From Allomyces arbusculus (Eukaryota > Blastocladiomycota > Blastocladiomycetes > Blastocladiales > Blastocladiaceae): 64,000 nt of DNA. The stretch is from the NCBI GenBank assembly GCA_027604705.1, contig JADHYV010000018.1, positions 1 through 64,000 of the forward strand. Reading direction: 5' to 3'. How positions within the stretch are numbered: the first letter of the stretch is position 1; each line of letters opens with the position of its first letter. This document shows, piece after piece, positions 48,618 through 59,253 of this stretch. A program made the translations under genes and the position numbers. Under the pieces are notes generated by a model. It saw nothing but the letters and a program-made list of their open reading frames with translations. It was not told the origin of the DNA and did not search any database.

Positions 48618-51600
48618 ATGGCCAGCAGGCGGCGACAAGACCGATCCAGGACAGTCAAGCTGGCGACGACGATCATTTTCGTTTGGGCCCTGCTGTTCTC
48701 AAGATTGAGAGCGGTCAGTGCAACCTCGGCGAGGTCGGATTCGTCCGTCAACGTAGTTCTCGCGGTACCGACACGCTCGCGTCACGTCGTCTTGATCTCT
48801 GCACTTCATCGCTCATCATGCAAGTATGGTGACCGTAGATGTTGCTGCCGTCCATTTCCTTCTGTATCGGCGACGGGATTGGCTGCGAGTACGAGGCCGC
48901 GCGCGACTCGCACGCGCTCGGCGTGCGTCGGGCCTTGGCTGCAGGCTATCTGCCCGGCGCCAACGTCTCGATTGTGTCGTACAGCACCTCGACCAACAAC
49001 TGGGGCACCGGCGCGAGTGCATTTTCCGCCTTGGGTCAGTTGGATTGCATTATTGCGCGTGTCATCCGCAGTATGGGTCCATTTTTGACGTTGGCGTGTT
49101 TCCCGCTGTCAGAGGCCATCAAGACGGGTGCAGTCGGGATCTTGGGCGGCGGCACGTCCGACTCGGCCATGCAAATCAATCTTGTCACGTCCGCGTTTCG
49201 GCTCCCGATCTGCTCGTTCATTGCCGGCAGTGCACTCTTGAGCGATAAAAGAATGTACCCTTGGTTTTACGTGCGTCTCTCTCGCGTTTGCTGGTTGGGA
49301 TGGATCAAATCGACAAACTTATCTTTCCTTTCTTCTGGTTGTGTAGCGCTTTGTTGTCTCGGCGCAGGTCATCTCGTCGTTGGTCATCGAACTCATGCAG
49401 GCCATGAAATGGACGCGCTTTTCGCTCATGAGCGAGTCGGCCAACAGCTTTGTCGCGTCCAGTATGACTCTAGGGTTCCTCGGCACCACTTTGCCCCCAA
49501 GCTAACGCCGATTGATTATTTTGCGTAGCCCGCGCTCTCGTTCGATCAAAAGCTATTGCGGCCGGCATGAACGTGCTATGGGACATGGACTTCGTCGACG
49601 TGTCAAGAGAGGAGGATCGGATGCTCGCGGGCCTGGAACAGCTCATCGAAACCGACACGCAGGTCTTGGTACTCCTGCACTATACCTGGAACGGTGCAGC
49701 TGCCGTCAATTTCTTGGAGCAGCGCGGGTGGTTTCGCACGGGCCAGCGCGTCGTCATCTACTTCAACAGTTTGATCGAGGTCATGCAGGAGTATGTGCCA
49801 GACGCGCTCGAACGCATCGTCAACCAAGCAACGCTGCTCGCCATCGAGGCGAGGACGTTTGACACGACGCTGTTCCATGACTTCAAGACCGAGTACCAGC
49901 AGCGAGAGGGTGTTCCGTGCGTTCCGTTTCTCGGTCGACTCGCTCCTGCCGCGATTCATTCTGACTCTGCTTTGCTTTCCCGGCGTCAACAGGTACCCAT
50001 ACTCGAACGCGCAAAACTTCTTGGAAGGGTGGCGTGGGCTGGAATCTGCGAAACGGGCACCAAACGTCGCGACTCATCTCAATTCGCCCTCCCTTATGCA
50101 ACAGATATGCCTGCGCCTACAGCATGGTCGCCGGCCTGCACCGACTCGTGCAGGAGACGCCGCACGCGACTGTCGCCGACCTGGCCGCGCGATCACCGGC
50201 CGTGTTCGAGCGCATGAATCTGTCGTACTTCAGCATCGAGCGCCCCCTCGTATCGTCCGACTTCCCGCTCGTCGTCGACAAGTCTGGCGACGTGACGCCC
50301 GCGTACACGTGGCTGAGCGCATGGAGAGCAAACCTGTCGGTGCCGCGCAACAGTACCAACCGGTATTACAAGCTCGACATTGTAGGGCTTCCTGTCCGCG
50401 ACGGCCACTCGTCGCCGATCCACCTCGGCGACTTTGTCTTCCCCGGACTCGCGCCGGGCCAGATCCCGTCGGACCGTGGGCCGCAGACGCTCAACAACAT
50501 TTCCGCAACAAGTCCTGGTGGGATCGCCACGTTGACGTTCACAGCCACCGTGGCTACGGCCGTGCTCGTGTGCATGGCCTACCTGCACGGAATGCCGCGC
50601 GGCCGAACCGACCCGCACGTGCGCTCCGCGTCACACGTGAGCCTCGGCTCGGCCGCCATGGCATGTCTCGCGCTGCTTGTCGCCGGCTTGGCGAATCTCG
50701 ACGTTCCGATTGCGCCGTGGGCCTGCGTCGCGAGTGACACGCTCACTGTCCTCGGTTCAGTCGCGTTTCTCGTGCCAGAAATCCCGCGCCTGTGGTACTT
50801 ATGGCGACAGCAGGAATTGCGCCGGCAACTGCTACGGATGCGCCGCACGAGCCACGTGCCTGGCAGCGAGGACGCGCGCAGCAGACCAAGCACGTCGTCA
50901 ACGGCCGGGTCCTTCATTGCGCGCGGGCTGGCCCGCCGCAGTGTTCGAACAACCTCGGGGACCACAACGTCGTCGAAACTGAGTTCCGACAGCGCGCTGC
51001 CGCCGGGGTCGCGGCGGCGCAGTGCGACACGGTCGGCTCGCGGGTTGCCGTGGAAGAAATCGTGGCGCGAGCTCGAGGCCGAGGAGCGCGTCATTGCGCA
51101 AGCGCTCAGCGGCCAGAGCCCGTGGCCGTTGGTGCGCTCGTCACTGTGGTTTTGCGGATGCACCATGGGCGCCACGACCATTCTGGCCATCTGGAATGGA
51201 GTCGTGAGCTCGTATACGATCGCGACGATGTACCCGTCGCGTGGCAGCATCTTGTACATTTGCCGCCCCGCGGACCCAAAAATGGCGACCCTGTTTTGGG
51301 ACGTCTTTATGGGCTGGTCCGCGTTTCTCTTGACTTTGACCATGCTCTACGCGTGTCGGTGCTGGCGGAACCCGTTCAATTCGAGCGAAGCGAGTGCGAT
51401 TTCCATGTCTTGACACGATGATGCATTCCGCTGCCCCCGACAACTCATGCTGCCTCGCTCGACGTAGAGCGGACAGTTTTTCTCGTGTTCAACTTTTCTC
51501 TCGTCCATATTCTGCTCTACTCGTTTGCGACTACGGGTTCGCTCACGTCCAGATTCCCACTGTTCTCAGTCGCGCTCCTGCTCTACTTTGGGGCCTCGTC

Positions 51601-52836
51601 GTGGCTCGCCATTGTCGCGCCTGTACTCTTGCACATTCGAAAGTCCCGCAACGCAACTGGCCTCGCGATTTTCAATACCGTGCCCAAGCCCGACTCGACG
51701 CCCGATTTCGGCGACGAGCAGATCGTGCCGCACATGGCGCGATTGGGCCCTTCGCTCACCTCGCGGTCGGGGGCACACAACGAGCGCTGTGCCACGACGA
51801 ATGGCCCGACAGCACCATATCAAGGACTCGATGCCGCTGCAGAATGCGAACTAACAACCGGCTCACCACACATGGCTCTGCTTGCCAATGCACGGGCACC
51901 GTCCAGCACGTCTGGCCTTGGCGGCGTGACCACGGTCGCGGCCGAGCACCATGCGGCGTCCGCAAGCAATGACGATCCGCGTCGGGACGGTGTGGGCCAC
52001 GGCCACGATCGGATTTCGGGCGAGACGCCCTACCGGACGGTCGTGTTTGACGTTCATGTCCGGCAAGCGGTGCCGCGGCACATGCGCGACGAGGTAGGCC
52101 AGAGTTGCCGCTTTGACCGCATTGTTGATTGGTGGCTCTCGTGGCCGTGGGTCCGTGAAATTTTGGGCGCGACGAGCATGGATTGGGCCGCACACGAACT
52201 GTGGTGTCTCGTTCCGAACGACGCAGACGATGCGAAAACTGGAGACGGCAACGGCGGTTCTGTGCAGGGACAAGAACAGGGTTACTTGCACGTTTGTTCG
52301 TCGGGGCCAAAAGAGGTGCGTTCATTGCGTTGCGGCCATTTCATCTTGACATTCGCACTCAAGTCCTCGTGCACTAGGACTCGATGAACGGCAACATGTG
52401 CGCCATGTCCATGTTTCGCGCGTACTTGATTCCGCCGACTCCAACCGCGGCGGCGCGCGGCAATGCGCGCGCACTGCAAGACACGGCCGCGGCGAGCGTG
52501 GACGCGGGCGATGAGCATGAGGACTTTGGCCTGATGCAGTTGGACCACGCCCATCCGACGAATGCACCGTCAAGCTCTGCGCGCATGCTGGTTCTGCGCG
52601 TGGCGGCGTCCGAGGTGACGCGCGCGTTTACCGTGCGGTTCGCCTCGACCGAGCATGGCGCGCGGTTCCTGGCATTGCTCAAAGCGCACTCGGCCCGCCC
52701 AAAGATGGTGCAACGCCGACCATTAGCGCACGACGATGGCGGCCCGAGCTCAGCGCTGACTATGGGCCGGCAAGAGACTCGTGGACGGGCACGCGGCGCG
52801 TTTGCCGATGCGATCATGTCGCGGATATCAGACTGA
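48618..52836 (+). CDS. class C G-protein-coupled receptor, GABA-B-like
   Basis: Class C receptors bind small ligands such as amino acids with a Venus-flytrap domain outside the cell. Exons 48618-48764, 48839-49270, 49347-49461, 49529-49916, 49993-50028 (36 nt), 50105-51393, 51468-52315 and 52378-52836 join to 1237 aa. A signal peptide (KLATTIIFVWALLFSRLRAVSA) leads into the binding domain: GCEYEAARDSHALGVRRALA, TSDSAMQINLVTSAFRLPI and SALLSDKRMYPWFYRFV. Seven membrane helices follow, at about residues 511-533, 550-570, 580-608, 710-733, 768-790, 804-827 and 835-860. The loop between helices 3 and 4 is unusually long (about 100 aa, Ser/Arg-rich). The cytosolic tail of about 370 aa ends in a stretch (TRAFTVRFASTEHGARFLAL) that looks like the end of a PH-type fold. 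The ligand cannot be inferred. The start at 48618 was chosen for the signal peptide. Introns 2, 4 and 7 all use GTGCGT. Confidence 0.93.
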
Positions 52837-54387
52837 CGGGAATAGGAACTGATTGATTTTGCTGTGAACTATGAGCCTATTGATGAGTTCGCTGTGAGAG
52901 TGCATAACGACGGACCGGAGGTATATGTATTTGTCACGCTCTACACGGACAAGGCACGATCGTGCATACTGCTGCATCACAGTCAATTCTATTACCCCTA
53001 ACCACCAGCAGCCATACAAAGCCCGCCGCCAAGCTTCTTCACGAAGCGCGCCCCTCACTTTCCGCAATTGGGCCAATGTGATCTGCCAACCGGGTCTGCC
53101 ACTCCACATTTCAACCGATCAGCGAGATCTGTGAACGCCTTCCATTCATGGCTCTCACTACGATGAGCATCACCGCTCATGCTCTTGTCGCATTTGTGAG
53201 ACTTTGCCAGAAGAATTATATGGAGAGGAGATCTCTCCCGAATTAACATGTGCTACGATTGCTGTGCAATTCATACGAAAATCCATCGCTCTCCACAATC
53301 AAAGAACAAGAGCGCTTCCAAAAAGCTACCGTGACGGTCTGCAGCGTTCACGTCAGCAGGAACGAGGGAGGCGCGCATTAAATGCATCACACAACATTGC
53401 CATGATGTGCGCCAACAATCCGCATCAGCAAGCCAGCCGCTCGCGATCGATAATTGTGAGCAGCAAACAGGATTCCGCATCATGCTACTCAACGGATTTA
53501 ACTGGAGACACACAAACACCAACTCTTGCATCAAAGCAAGCAAGCAACTACCGGATCAAACCGATCTGCTTCGCAGAACGATGGGTGGACAATCGAGTGA
53601 ACGTCAAACTGCTGGGCCTGCACCTGCAACTGGACCGCCGACACAACGACAGCGCCGTGGCCGTGGCCCGACGCGTTGATCGACTGAGTCTAGACTGCGC
53701 CCGCGAGGCAAGCAAGTCGGTGCCAGACTGGCCATGGCCCTACGCGTTGAGCGACTGCGTCTGGAACTGCACCTGCGAGGCGAGAACGTCATCGCCATGG
53801 CCGCCCGCCGACACACTAATCGACTGCGCCTGTGTCTAGATCTGACGCGAGCACGTCAACGTTGTAGCCAATCGCCACCGACACGTCAATCGATTGCGAC
53901 TGCGCCTGCGCCTGCGAGAGGTGCACGCTCGAGTTGCCGCCGGCAATCCAGGCGCCGTGGTCGCCACCAACTCAGACGCTGCCGCTGTGACAGCCGTTGT
54001 GGTGGTGGGTGGATCACGTGGCCCGTCGCATACCACGAACCGTCGTCGTTGCAGCCGTGTGGGGTGATCTAGTCCATCGCGTACCACGAGCCGTCATTGT
54101 CGACGTTTGGCCGTCTGCAACTGGAACTGCGACAGTGCGGTCGACACCTTGGCGCCAGCAGTGTGGCCACCAGCCGACGCGTCAATCGACTGCGACTGGT
54201 ACTGCGCCTGCGAGGCCGAGAAGTTGGGGCGCCGTGGCAGCCGCCAGCTGACGACACGTCAATCGACTGCGTCTGAAACTGCGCTTGCGACGCGTCAACG
54301 GCATTGGCGTGGCCCGTCGCGACATTGGTCTTCTAGATCTGCAGCTGGCCCTGGGTAGCCGACACGTCGGCGCTGTGGTGACCCGAG
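52837..54387. other. repeat-rich, less GC-rich spacer, no gene seen
   Basis: The left half (52837-53590) is AT-richer than the rest of the window and shows no coding pattern. The right half holds the degenerate repeats listed below. The change in composition and the Helitron remnant that follows suggest a transposon-derived interval. Confidence 0.6.
53590..54360. repeat. degenerate tandem repeat with a TCAATCGACTGCG core
   Basis: The core word (variants such as CTAATCGACTGCG and TTGAGCGACTGCG) recurs at least seven times at irregular intervals of about 60-300 bp. It is each time followed by tandem CTGCGNCTG hexamers and then a diverged tail of about 30-60 bp. A second repeated pair, TACCACGAACCGTCGTCG and TACCACGAGCCGTCATTG, lies near 54029 and 54079. 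Read on the minus strand several copies give Gln-Ser-Ile-Asp, so it may derive from a repetitive coding sequence. Confidence 0.7.
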
Positions 54388-54620
54388 TGAGCGTGAACCG
54401 CTTGCATCACACATATGCAACCTGTTGGTCGTGATTGAGTTGAAGCTTCCACAGATCATTGACGATTTTCGTCAAGAGCAGCAGCGTGGTCTGCCAAGCA
54501 ATGTGCTGCTTGCACTCGAGCAAGAATATGACCGCGCAGAACTGAATCGGTTTGTGCAGGGCCTTCAGCTCAATCACGACCAACAGGTTGCATATGTGTG
54601 ATGCAAGCGGTTCACGCTCA
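54388..54620. repeat. 58-bp inverted repeat around a 117-bp loop
   Basis: Arms at 54388-54445 and 54563-54620 are reverse complements with one mismatch. The right arm lies inside the helicase remnant and includes its LNHDQQVAYV coding segment. The left arm is therefore an inverted copy of transposon coding DNA. Confidence 0.95.
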
Positions 54621-55802
54621 ATCCGGGTGGAGTCTATTCTTGGATGGTCCTGGCGGTACTGGCAAAAACGTTCGTGAACAAGGCACTTCGTGCTGCTGTG
54701 CGCTCATTGCAGGACGAAGAAGGCCGTCTTGTGCTCTGAGTTACTCTTGCTGCAGTTGCTCCAAAGACGACGTGTAACGTGCCCAAGCAATCAAATTATG
54801 CTGAATCATTACATGCAGCGCGGCTATTCGTTTGGGACCATTCGATGGCAAGGTTGTGGTTCTTAGCGGCGACTTTAGCGAGATTCTGCCTGTCGTCCGT
54901 GGAGGAACGACTAGGGACACGCTTGCCACATGTTTGAAGCGCTCAGAGCTCTCGCAGCATATCAGATATTACGATTGACCCAGAACATGCGTGCTGCTGG
55001 ACAACAAAAGCACAACGCTAGGCTCCTTTCGATTGGCAATGCGGAGCGGAGTGTGCCATGCATCAACAATCCAAACGTGTATTCAGCGACAATCAAGGAA
55101 TGGACGCTGTTCCATCCAGCTGACCAGTGCAACCTCCCTGGTTTGCTGGACTTTGTCTATGCACGCAACGACCAAGCTCGACACGATGCGTATTACACAG
55201 GTCGATGCGTTCTGTCGCCGTACATCCAGGATGTTGCTGAAATTAACAACCAGTTGGTGCAACCGGCTCGAGGCGAGATGCATGATTATCTCTCTGCTGA
55301 TTCGTTGGAGGGGAATGCCAATGAAGACAGCCTTGGCTTCATCCCACTCGAAGTCCTCAACACGCAATGCCCGTCTGGATCCCGCTGCATCGGCTCAAGC
55401 TCAAGGTTGGTGTGCCCATCATTGTTGCTCCAAAACTTGGACCCGGTTCGTGGATTTTGCAATGGGACGCGCATGATCGTGACCCAATGCAGGCGTCATG
55501 TCATTGTCCCCAAGATCATGGGTCGAAATGACGAGGTTGCCATTTCCCGCATCGACTTGGTGACAGGTGATGCAGATGATTTGCCATTCCGGATGCGTCG
55601 TCGTCAATTTCAAGTTGCCCTCGCCTTGGCCATGACCATCAATAAGGCTCAAGGGCAAACGCTGAGTCGCGTTGGGGTACATCTGCCACGCCCTGTTTTC
55701 ACTCATGGGCAGTTGTATGTGGCCCACTCACGATGCGGCGACCCTGCAGGGATTCGTGTGCTTGCTGGCGTTGCAGGAAACGAGACCGATAATATTGTGT
55801 AG
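54446..55802 (+). mobile_element. decayed Helitron/PIF1-type helicase fragment
   Basis: Helitrons are rolling-circle DNA transposons that encode a Rep-helicase protein. Only the helicase part is seen here. In order: ELNRFVQGLQLNHDQQVAYV, a Walker A region (GPGGTGK) near 54640-54665, KALRAAVRSLQDEEGRLVL, a motif-III-like LSGDFSEILPVVRGG near 54860-54895, LTQNMR, and then an intact 290-codon stretch from 54930. This last ends with INKAQGQTLSRVGVHLPRPV and LYVAHSRCGDPAGIRVLAGV. The reading frame shifts at least three times before 54960 (near 54597, in the AAAAA run after the Walker A Gly-Lys, and near 54950). A TGA follows LVL near 54737. It is therefore non-functional. No Rep domain, 5' TC end or 3' CTRR hairpin was found. 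Confidence 0.78.
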
Positions 55803-57325
55803 CGCGAGGATCTTCATTGATAATGTATGTTGTTGTTTTGTTTTTACTGAAACATCAAGTCTGCAAACCTGGAGCAGCTTTCTGTCGGCGGCGCCGACAT
55901 CGCCTCACTGATACTGATTGCTCGAAAAGTTGTCGCACCGATGTTGGTCAATGTCGACATTGCCATGGATGTAACGACGACGCTGTCTCCCGTGTCACTG
56001 TGGCTGTTGGTCGAATCCGTGAAAATCACCACATTCCGGCTCAATGCCAATGGTTACTTGCCGATTAGCGGCACTAATCTTAATGCTCTTCTCTGACTCA
56101 CGTCGCTGACCGCCGAATCGCGTCTCTGGGACCACTTCCCCGCGCGTGTTTGGTTCGGTGCTGCACTCTGTGTCTCCTGTTCTCTCCACGCCCTCACGTG
56201 CCTCAATGCTCGTGGTGACCGCGGAGAATTTCAGCAGACCAGCGTGTCCCTGTACATCCCATCGAGCGAGAACAGCATGTCTTTAAGACATGAGAATGCG
56301 GTATCCGTGTATAATCGATGTGTGTTTGCACACATCTTTTTGACATGACCCGACCTGACGTCTCATGCCAGGATGGCTGGGACCACATCGAGTAGTTTTG
56401 ACCCCTCTCCTTGCGGCAAACCAAGTGAAAACGATGCTCGTGTTGGACAAGTCGTTTGGAAAAATGAAGCTGCGTGTCTCATAGCGGCCACATTTTGTGC
56501 AATCAACTCGACAAAGCAGCCACTTTTTGTTGACGCACTTCAATCAGTGTAGAGGATCTACGAAGTGTGTCCACAACCATGATTGCACAGCTCGTAATGG
56601 TGATAACACAAAGAATCGATGCTGGTTGGCGAAAACCAATAAATGCAACGGAATAATTCTCAAGTTGAAGGAAAAACTGCACCCAAAGCCATCTACAGCA
56701 GCGGGGTTTGCTTTTGCTTGATGCATGATTGATGAGAAGAGCCATCAGCAGGAATTACAAAGCCCCATCCAAGAATGAATGGGAAGCTCGAGGAGCTAAA
56801 TTGAAAATGCAATACAATTTAAAAGTATCACCCCACACAGCGCGCGCCACGGGATGGGGGACCAGCATGCCTGAGTTTCAAGCAATAGACACGGCAGAAG
56901 GTCCAGCTCGATAAAGCATCCATCATTCACAATCAATGTCTCCACGGTAGTCATCACCTTCCCCAACGCTCCCGGGCTCGCCGCCTGGACCACCATCTTG
57001 TGCAGATAGTGTAGGTCAGGCTGGCCTCAAATGACACTCGTCCAGCCCTCAACGTGTGGGAGCCTCACTTTGCAGCATTGCTTCAACTGATAATTGTGCG
57101 TCACAATTGGATCTGTACCATGTTCACGTTTGGAGCAGTCAACCCATTCTTCGTCGAGACGACGATTCACAACAAACAAGAGCGTTTCGTATTGGATGTT
57201 TTTTCTCAAGCCACACCGGCAAGGACGGATCAGAAGGAACGGAGGATGTGAGGAGACGGGGTGGCGGCATCACACACGCGCGCGACCGGCAACGGAAGAG
57301 TGGAAGGGGTAGGAAATGGGATGAT

Positions 57326-57338
57326 AAAAAAAAAAAAA
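57326..57338 (+). repeat. poly-A tract, 13 nt
   Basis: This is a run of 13 adenines on the plus strand, about 90 bases past the stop codon of the minus-strand NmrA-like gene. On that gene's coding strand it is poly-T, so it is not a retroposed poly-A tail of that gene. Confidence 0.95.
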
Positions 57339-57362
57339 ACGACTCGGCACACACGCGCGCCC

Positions 57363-57392
57363 GACACGACACGACACGACACGACACGACAA
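57363..57392 (+). repeat. (GACAC)n microsatellite
   Basis: About six copies of the pentamer GACAC/ACACG lie directly downstream of the NmrA-like stop codon, probably within its 3' UTR. Confidence 0.93.
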
Positions 57393-57426
57393 GACGAAAA
57401 CGAGCCGCGGGACTCATTCGGCGCGC

Positions 57427-58611
57427 CTAGTAGCAGTCCATGAGCGCGGCGCACACGACGCGCCCGCCGCGCGGCTTGAACATGTTTTTGTTCTCGGCAA
57501 AGAACTTCTCAACGGTCATGGGCGCGCGCTTGATGATGCGCTCGAGGTCGGGCGACCGCATCGCCATTTTGCCCATGCGAATCATGCGCGCGCACGCCAT
57601 GAACATGTCGATTTCGAAAATGCCCATGCCCGACGACGCGTCGAGGATGCGGCGCATCTCGTGGTCGTCAACGGCGCGGTACGGCATCGGCGCGTCGAGC
57701 GCCATGCTCGCGGCCTGCGCGAGCTTCGGCGCCGTGATGAGCTGCATGCCCGTGAACGTGTAGAGCTGGCCGTGGTGCATCTGCATCATCGTGCGCGCCG
57801 GCATGGTCGCCGGCATCTTGCCGTTGCCGTCGCCGGGCGGCATCATCATGCACATGTCGCACGCAAGCATGGCCATGCCGCAACACGCGTCCTTGAGGTT
57901 GACGAGCGCGCACTCGCCGTCGCCAAAGTTGAGCGGCATCATGCCGCGGTTCTGCATCACGTCCGAGAGCGCAAACATCGACTGCATCGGCATGCCCATG
58001 CGGCAAATCGTCGCCTGCTTGCACCGGCTGCGCACCATCTTCTCCATTTCCTCCCACATGTGCATCATGTTGGGCATCTTGGTCATGCCCGCGGCCGCCA
58101 TCGACTCGGCGGCGGCCTCGGTCTCGGCGGGCATTGGCATCGGCATCGGCTTCTCAGCGTGGAACCCGGCGAGCATGGTCGACATCATCACGAGCGCGCG
58201 CATCTTGGCCTCGCCGCGCATCATCATCATTTCGCCCATGGGCATCGGCTCCGGCATCATGACGGGCATCTTCATGCCCTCGATCGCGTCCATGACGCAC
58301 TTGACCATCTTGGCGGCGTGCATGTCCGGCGGCGGGACCATGACCATGGCGTCGACGTTGCACAGCAGGCACTTCTTGATCTCGTCGACATTGTCGAGCG
58401 CCATCTTCACGACGTGCGCGCCCTCGGACGCGAGCATCTTGGCGCGCTCGTCCTTGTCGTCCATGACCTGGCAAATGACCTTGGCCCAGTCGCGCGACGT
58501 GAGGCACGCGCGCGCCGCGTAGAAGCCCGGCATCGAGTCGGCCGAGGTGATGCAGACGACATGCTTGGTCGTGGCGGCGGCGGGCATCGCGGGCATGGCG
58601 GACATCGACAT
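57427..58611 (-). CDS. methionine-rich NmrA-like protein
   Basis: NmrA-like proteins have a Rossmann fold related to short-chain dehydrogenases. Many sense NAD(P) instead of catalysing. This intronless 394-aa frame starts at the ATG at 58611. The fold pattern is visible: HVVCITSADSMPGFYAARAC (β1 and glycine-rich turn, mostly lacking the GxxGxxG glycines), EGAHVVKMALDNVDEIKKCL, DAMVMVPPPD, VVLLSS-like ALVMMSTMLAG, and a C-terminal helical part ending in ENKNMFKPRGG. What is odd is the composition. By my count about 70 of the 394 residues (18%) are Met, against about 2% in usual proteins, and Cys is frequent too. Runs such as GEMMMM, PMPMPMP and CDMCMMMPP stand out. Met sits where Leu, Ile or Val are usual. 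Its function is unknown; metal binding or an oxidation buffer are possible. It is head-to-head with the PAXBP1-like gene. Confidence 0.85.
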   Translation of the reverse strand: MSMSAMPAMPAAATTKHVVCITSADSMPGFYAARACLTSRDWAKVICQVMDDKDERAKMLASEGAHVVKMALDNVDEIKKCLLCNVDAMVMVPPPDMHAAKMVKCVMDAIEGMKMPVMMPEPMPMGEMMMMRGEAKMRALVMMSTMLAGFHAEKPMPMPMPAETEAAAESMAAAGMTKMPNMMHMWEEMEKMVRSRCKQATICRMGMPMQSMFALSDVMQNRGMMPLNFGDGECALVNLKDACCGMAMLACDMCMMMPPGDGNGKMPATMPARTMMQMHHGQLYTFTGMQLITAPKLAQAASMALDAPMPYRAVDDHEMRRILDASSGMGIFEIDMFMACARMIRMGKMAMRSPDLERIIKRAPMTVEKFFAENKNMFKPRGGRVVCAALMDCY

Positions 58612-59253
58612 GGTGGAGGGTGGTGCTTGGCGGGGGGGTGGCGCGAGGAGGGCGAGCAGCGGGCGGACGGCCGGGCGAGCGGGTGGAGAAGAATCGGACA
58701 GCGTGCAGGGCGCGGCGATGCGATGGAGACGGGAGCAGCGAGCGGGGGCGCCAACGCTTTATACGCGAGTCGCGGGACAGGCACGGTGACCGTGCCGTCG
58801 GCCGTCGTTTCGGCGCGGGCAGTGACACGCGGGGCGCATCGGTCGCGGCCGCGCGCGCCCGCACGGAAAAAGACAAGAGCAGCGAGGGCGCGAGGACTCA
58901 AGGTGCGCGTCAAAATGGATCGATCAGCGACGCGCGCCGTGTCAGCGTGTCTCTGGCGGTCGAGCCCGGCGGGTGATCCTGGGGGCGCCATGGACGGCGC
59001 GACTGGAGCTGGATCGAGTGCGCCCGGTCGCGGGCGTTATCGCATCGTGGTGGTGCACATGGTCGGCCGGCTGTCGCGCGCGTGGTCGTCGTTGTCGTCG
59101 GGGACGAGCGCAGCGTGCAGGAGGACAGAAACCCCGGTCGGCGGGCTGGTGACGCGCCTGATCTTGCCGTTCGACATGGCGACATGCTGCCAGTGACTTG
59201 GTCGGCCTCGAAGCTCGTCGACCTGTGCTTCAACCGTCGCTGGATGCCCAACC
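58612..59253. promoter_or_regulatory. shared divergent promoter region of the NmrA-like and PAXBP1-like genes
   Basis: This is a very GC-rich gap of 642 bp between divergent starts. Near 58757 (TTTATACGCG on the plus strand) is the only AT-rich, TATA-like patch; read on the minus strand it is about 145 bp upstream of the NmrA-like start. No other site is convincing. Confidence 0.4.

Larger units (their letters stand above)
55803..57426. other. AT-richer spacer, no gene recognised
   Basis: This lies between the helicase remnant and the NmrA-like gene. Frames here are short and unlike known families; a minus-strand stretch near 56540-56283 carries a few paired cysteines only. A 13-nt A run (57326-57338) and a pentamer microsatellite (57363-57392) lie just beyond the NmrA-like stop codon. 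Confidence 0.6.

Noticed and set aside
57661-59196. 511-codon His-rich open frame on the plus strand
   Set aside because: It is antisense to the Met-rich NmrA-like gene: CAT (His) is the complement of ATG (Met). The minus frame shows the fold pattern, so this one is a shadow.
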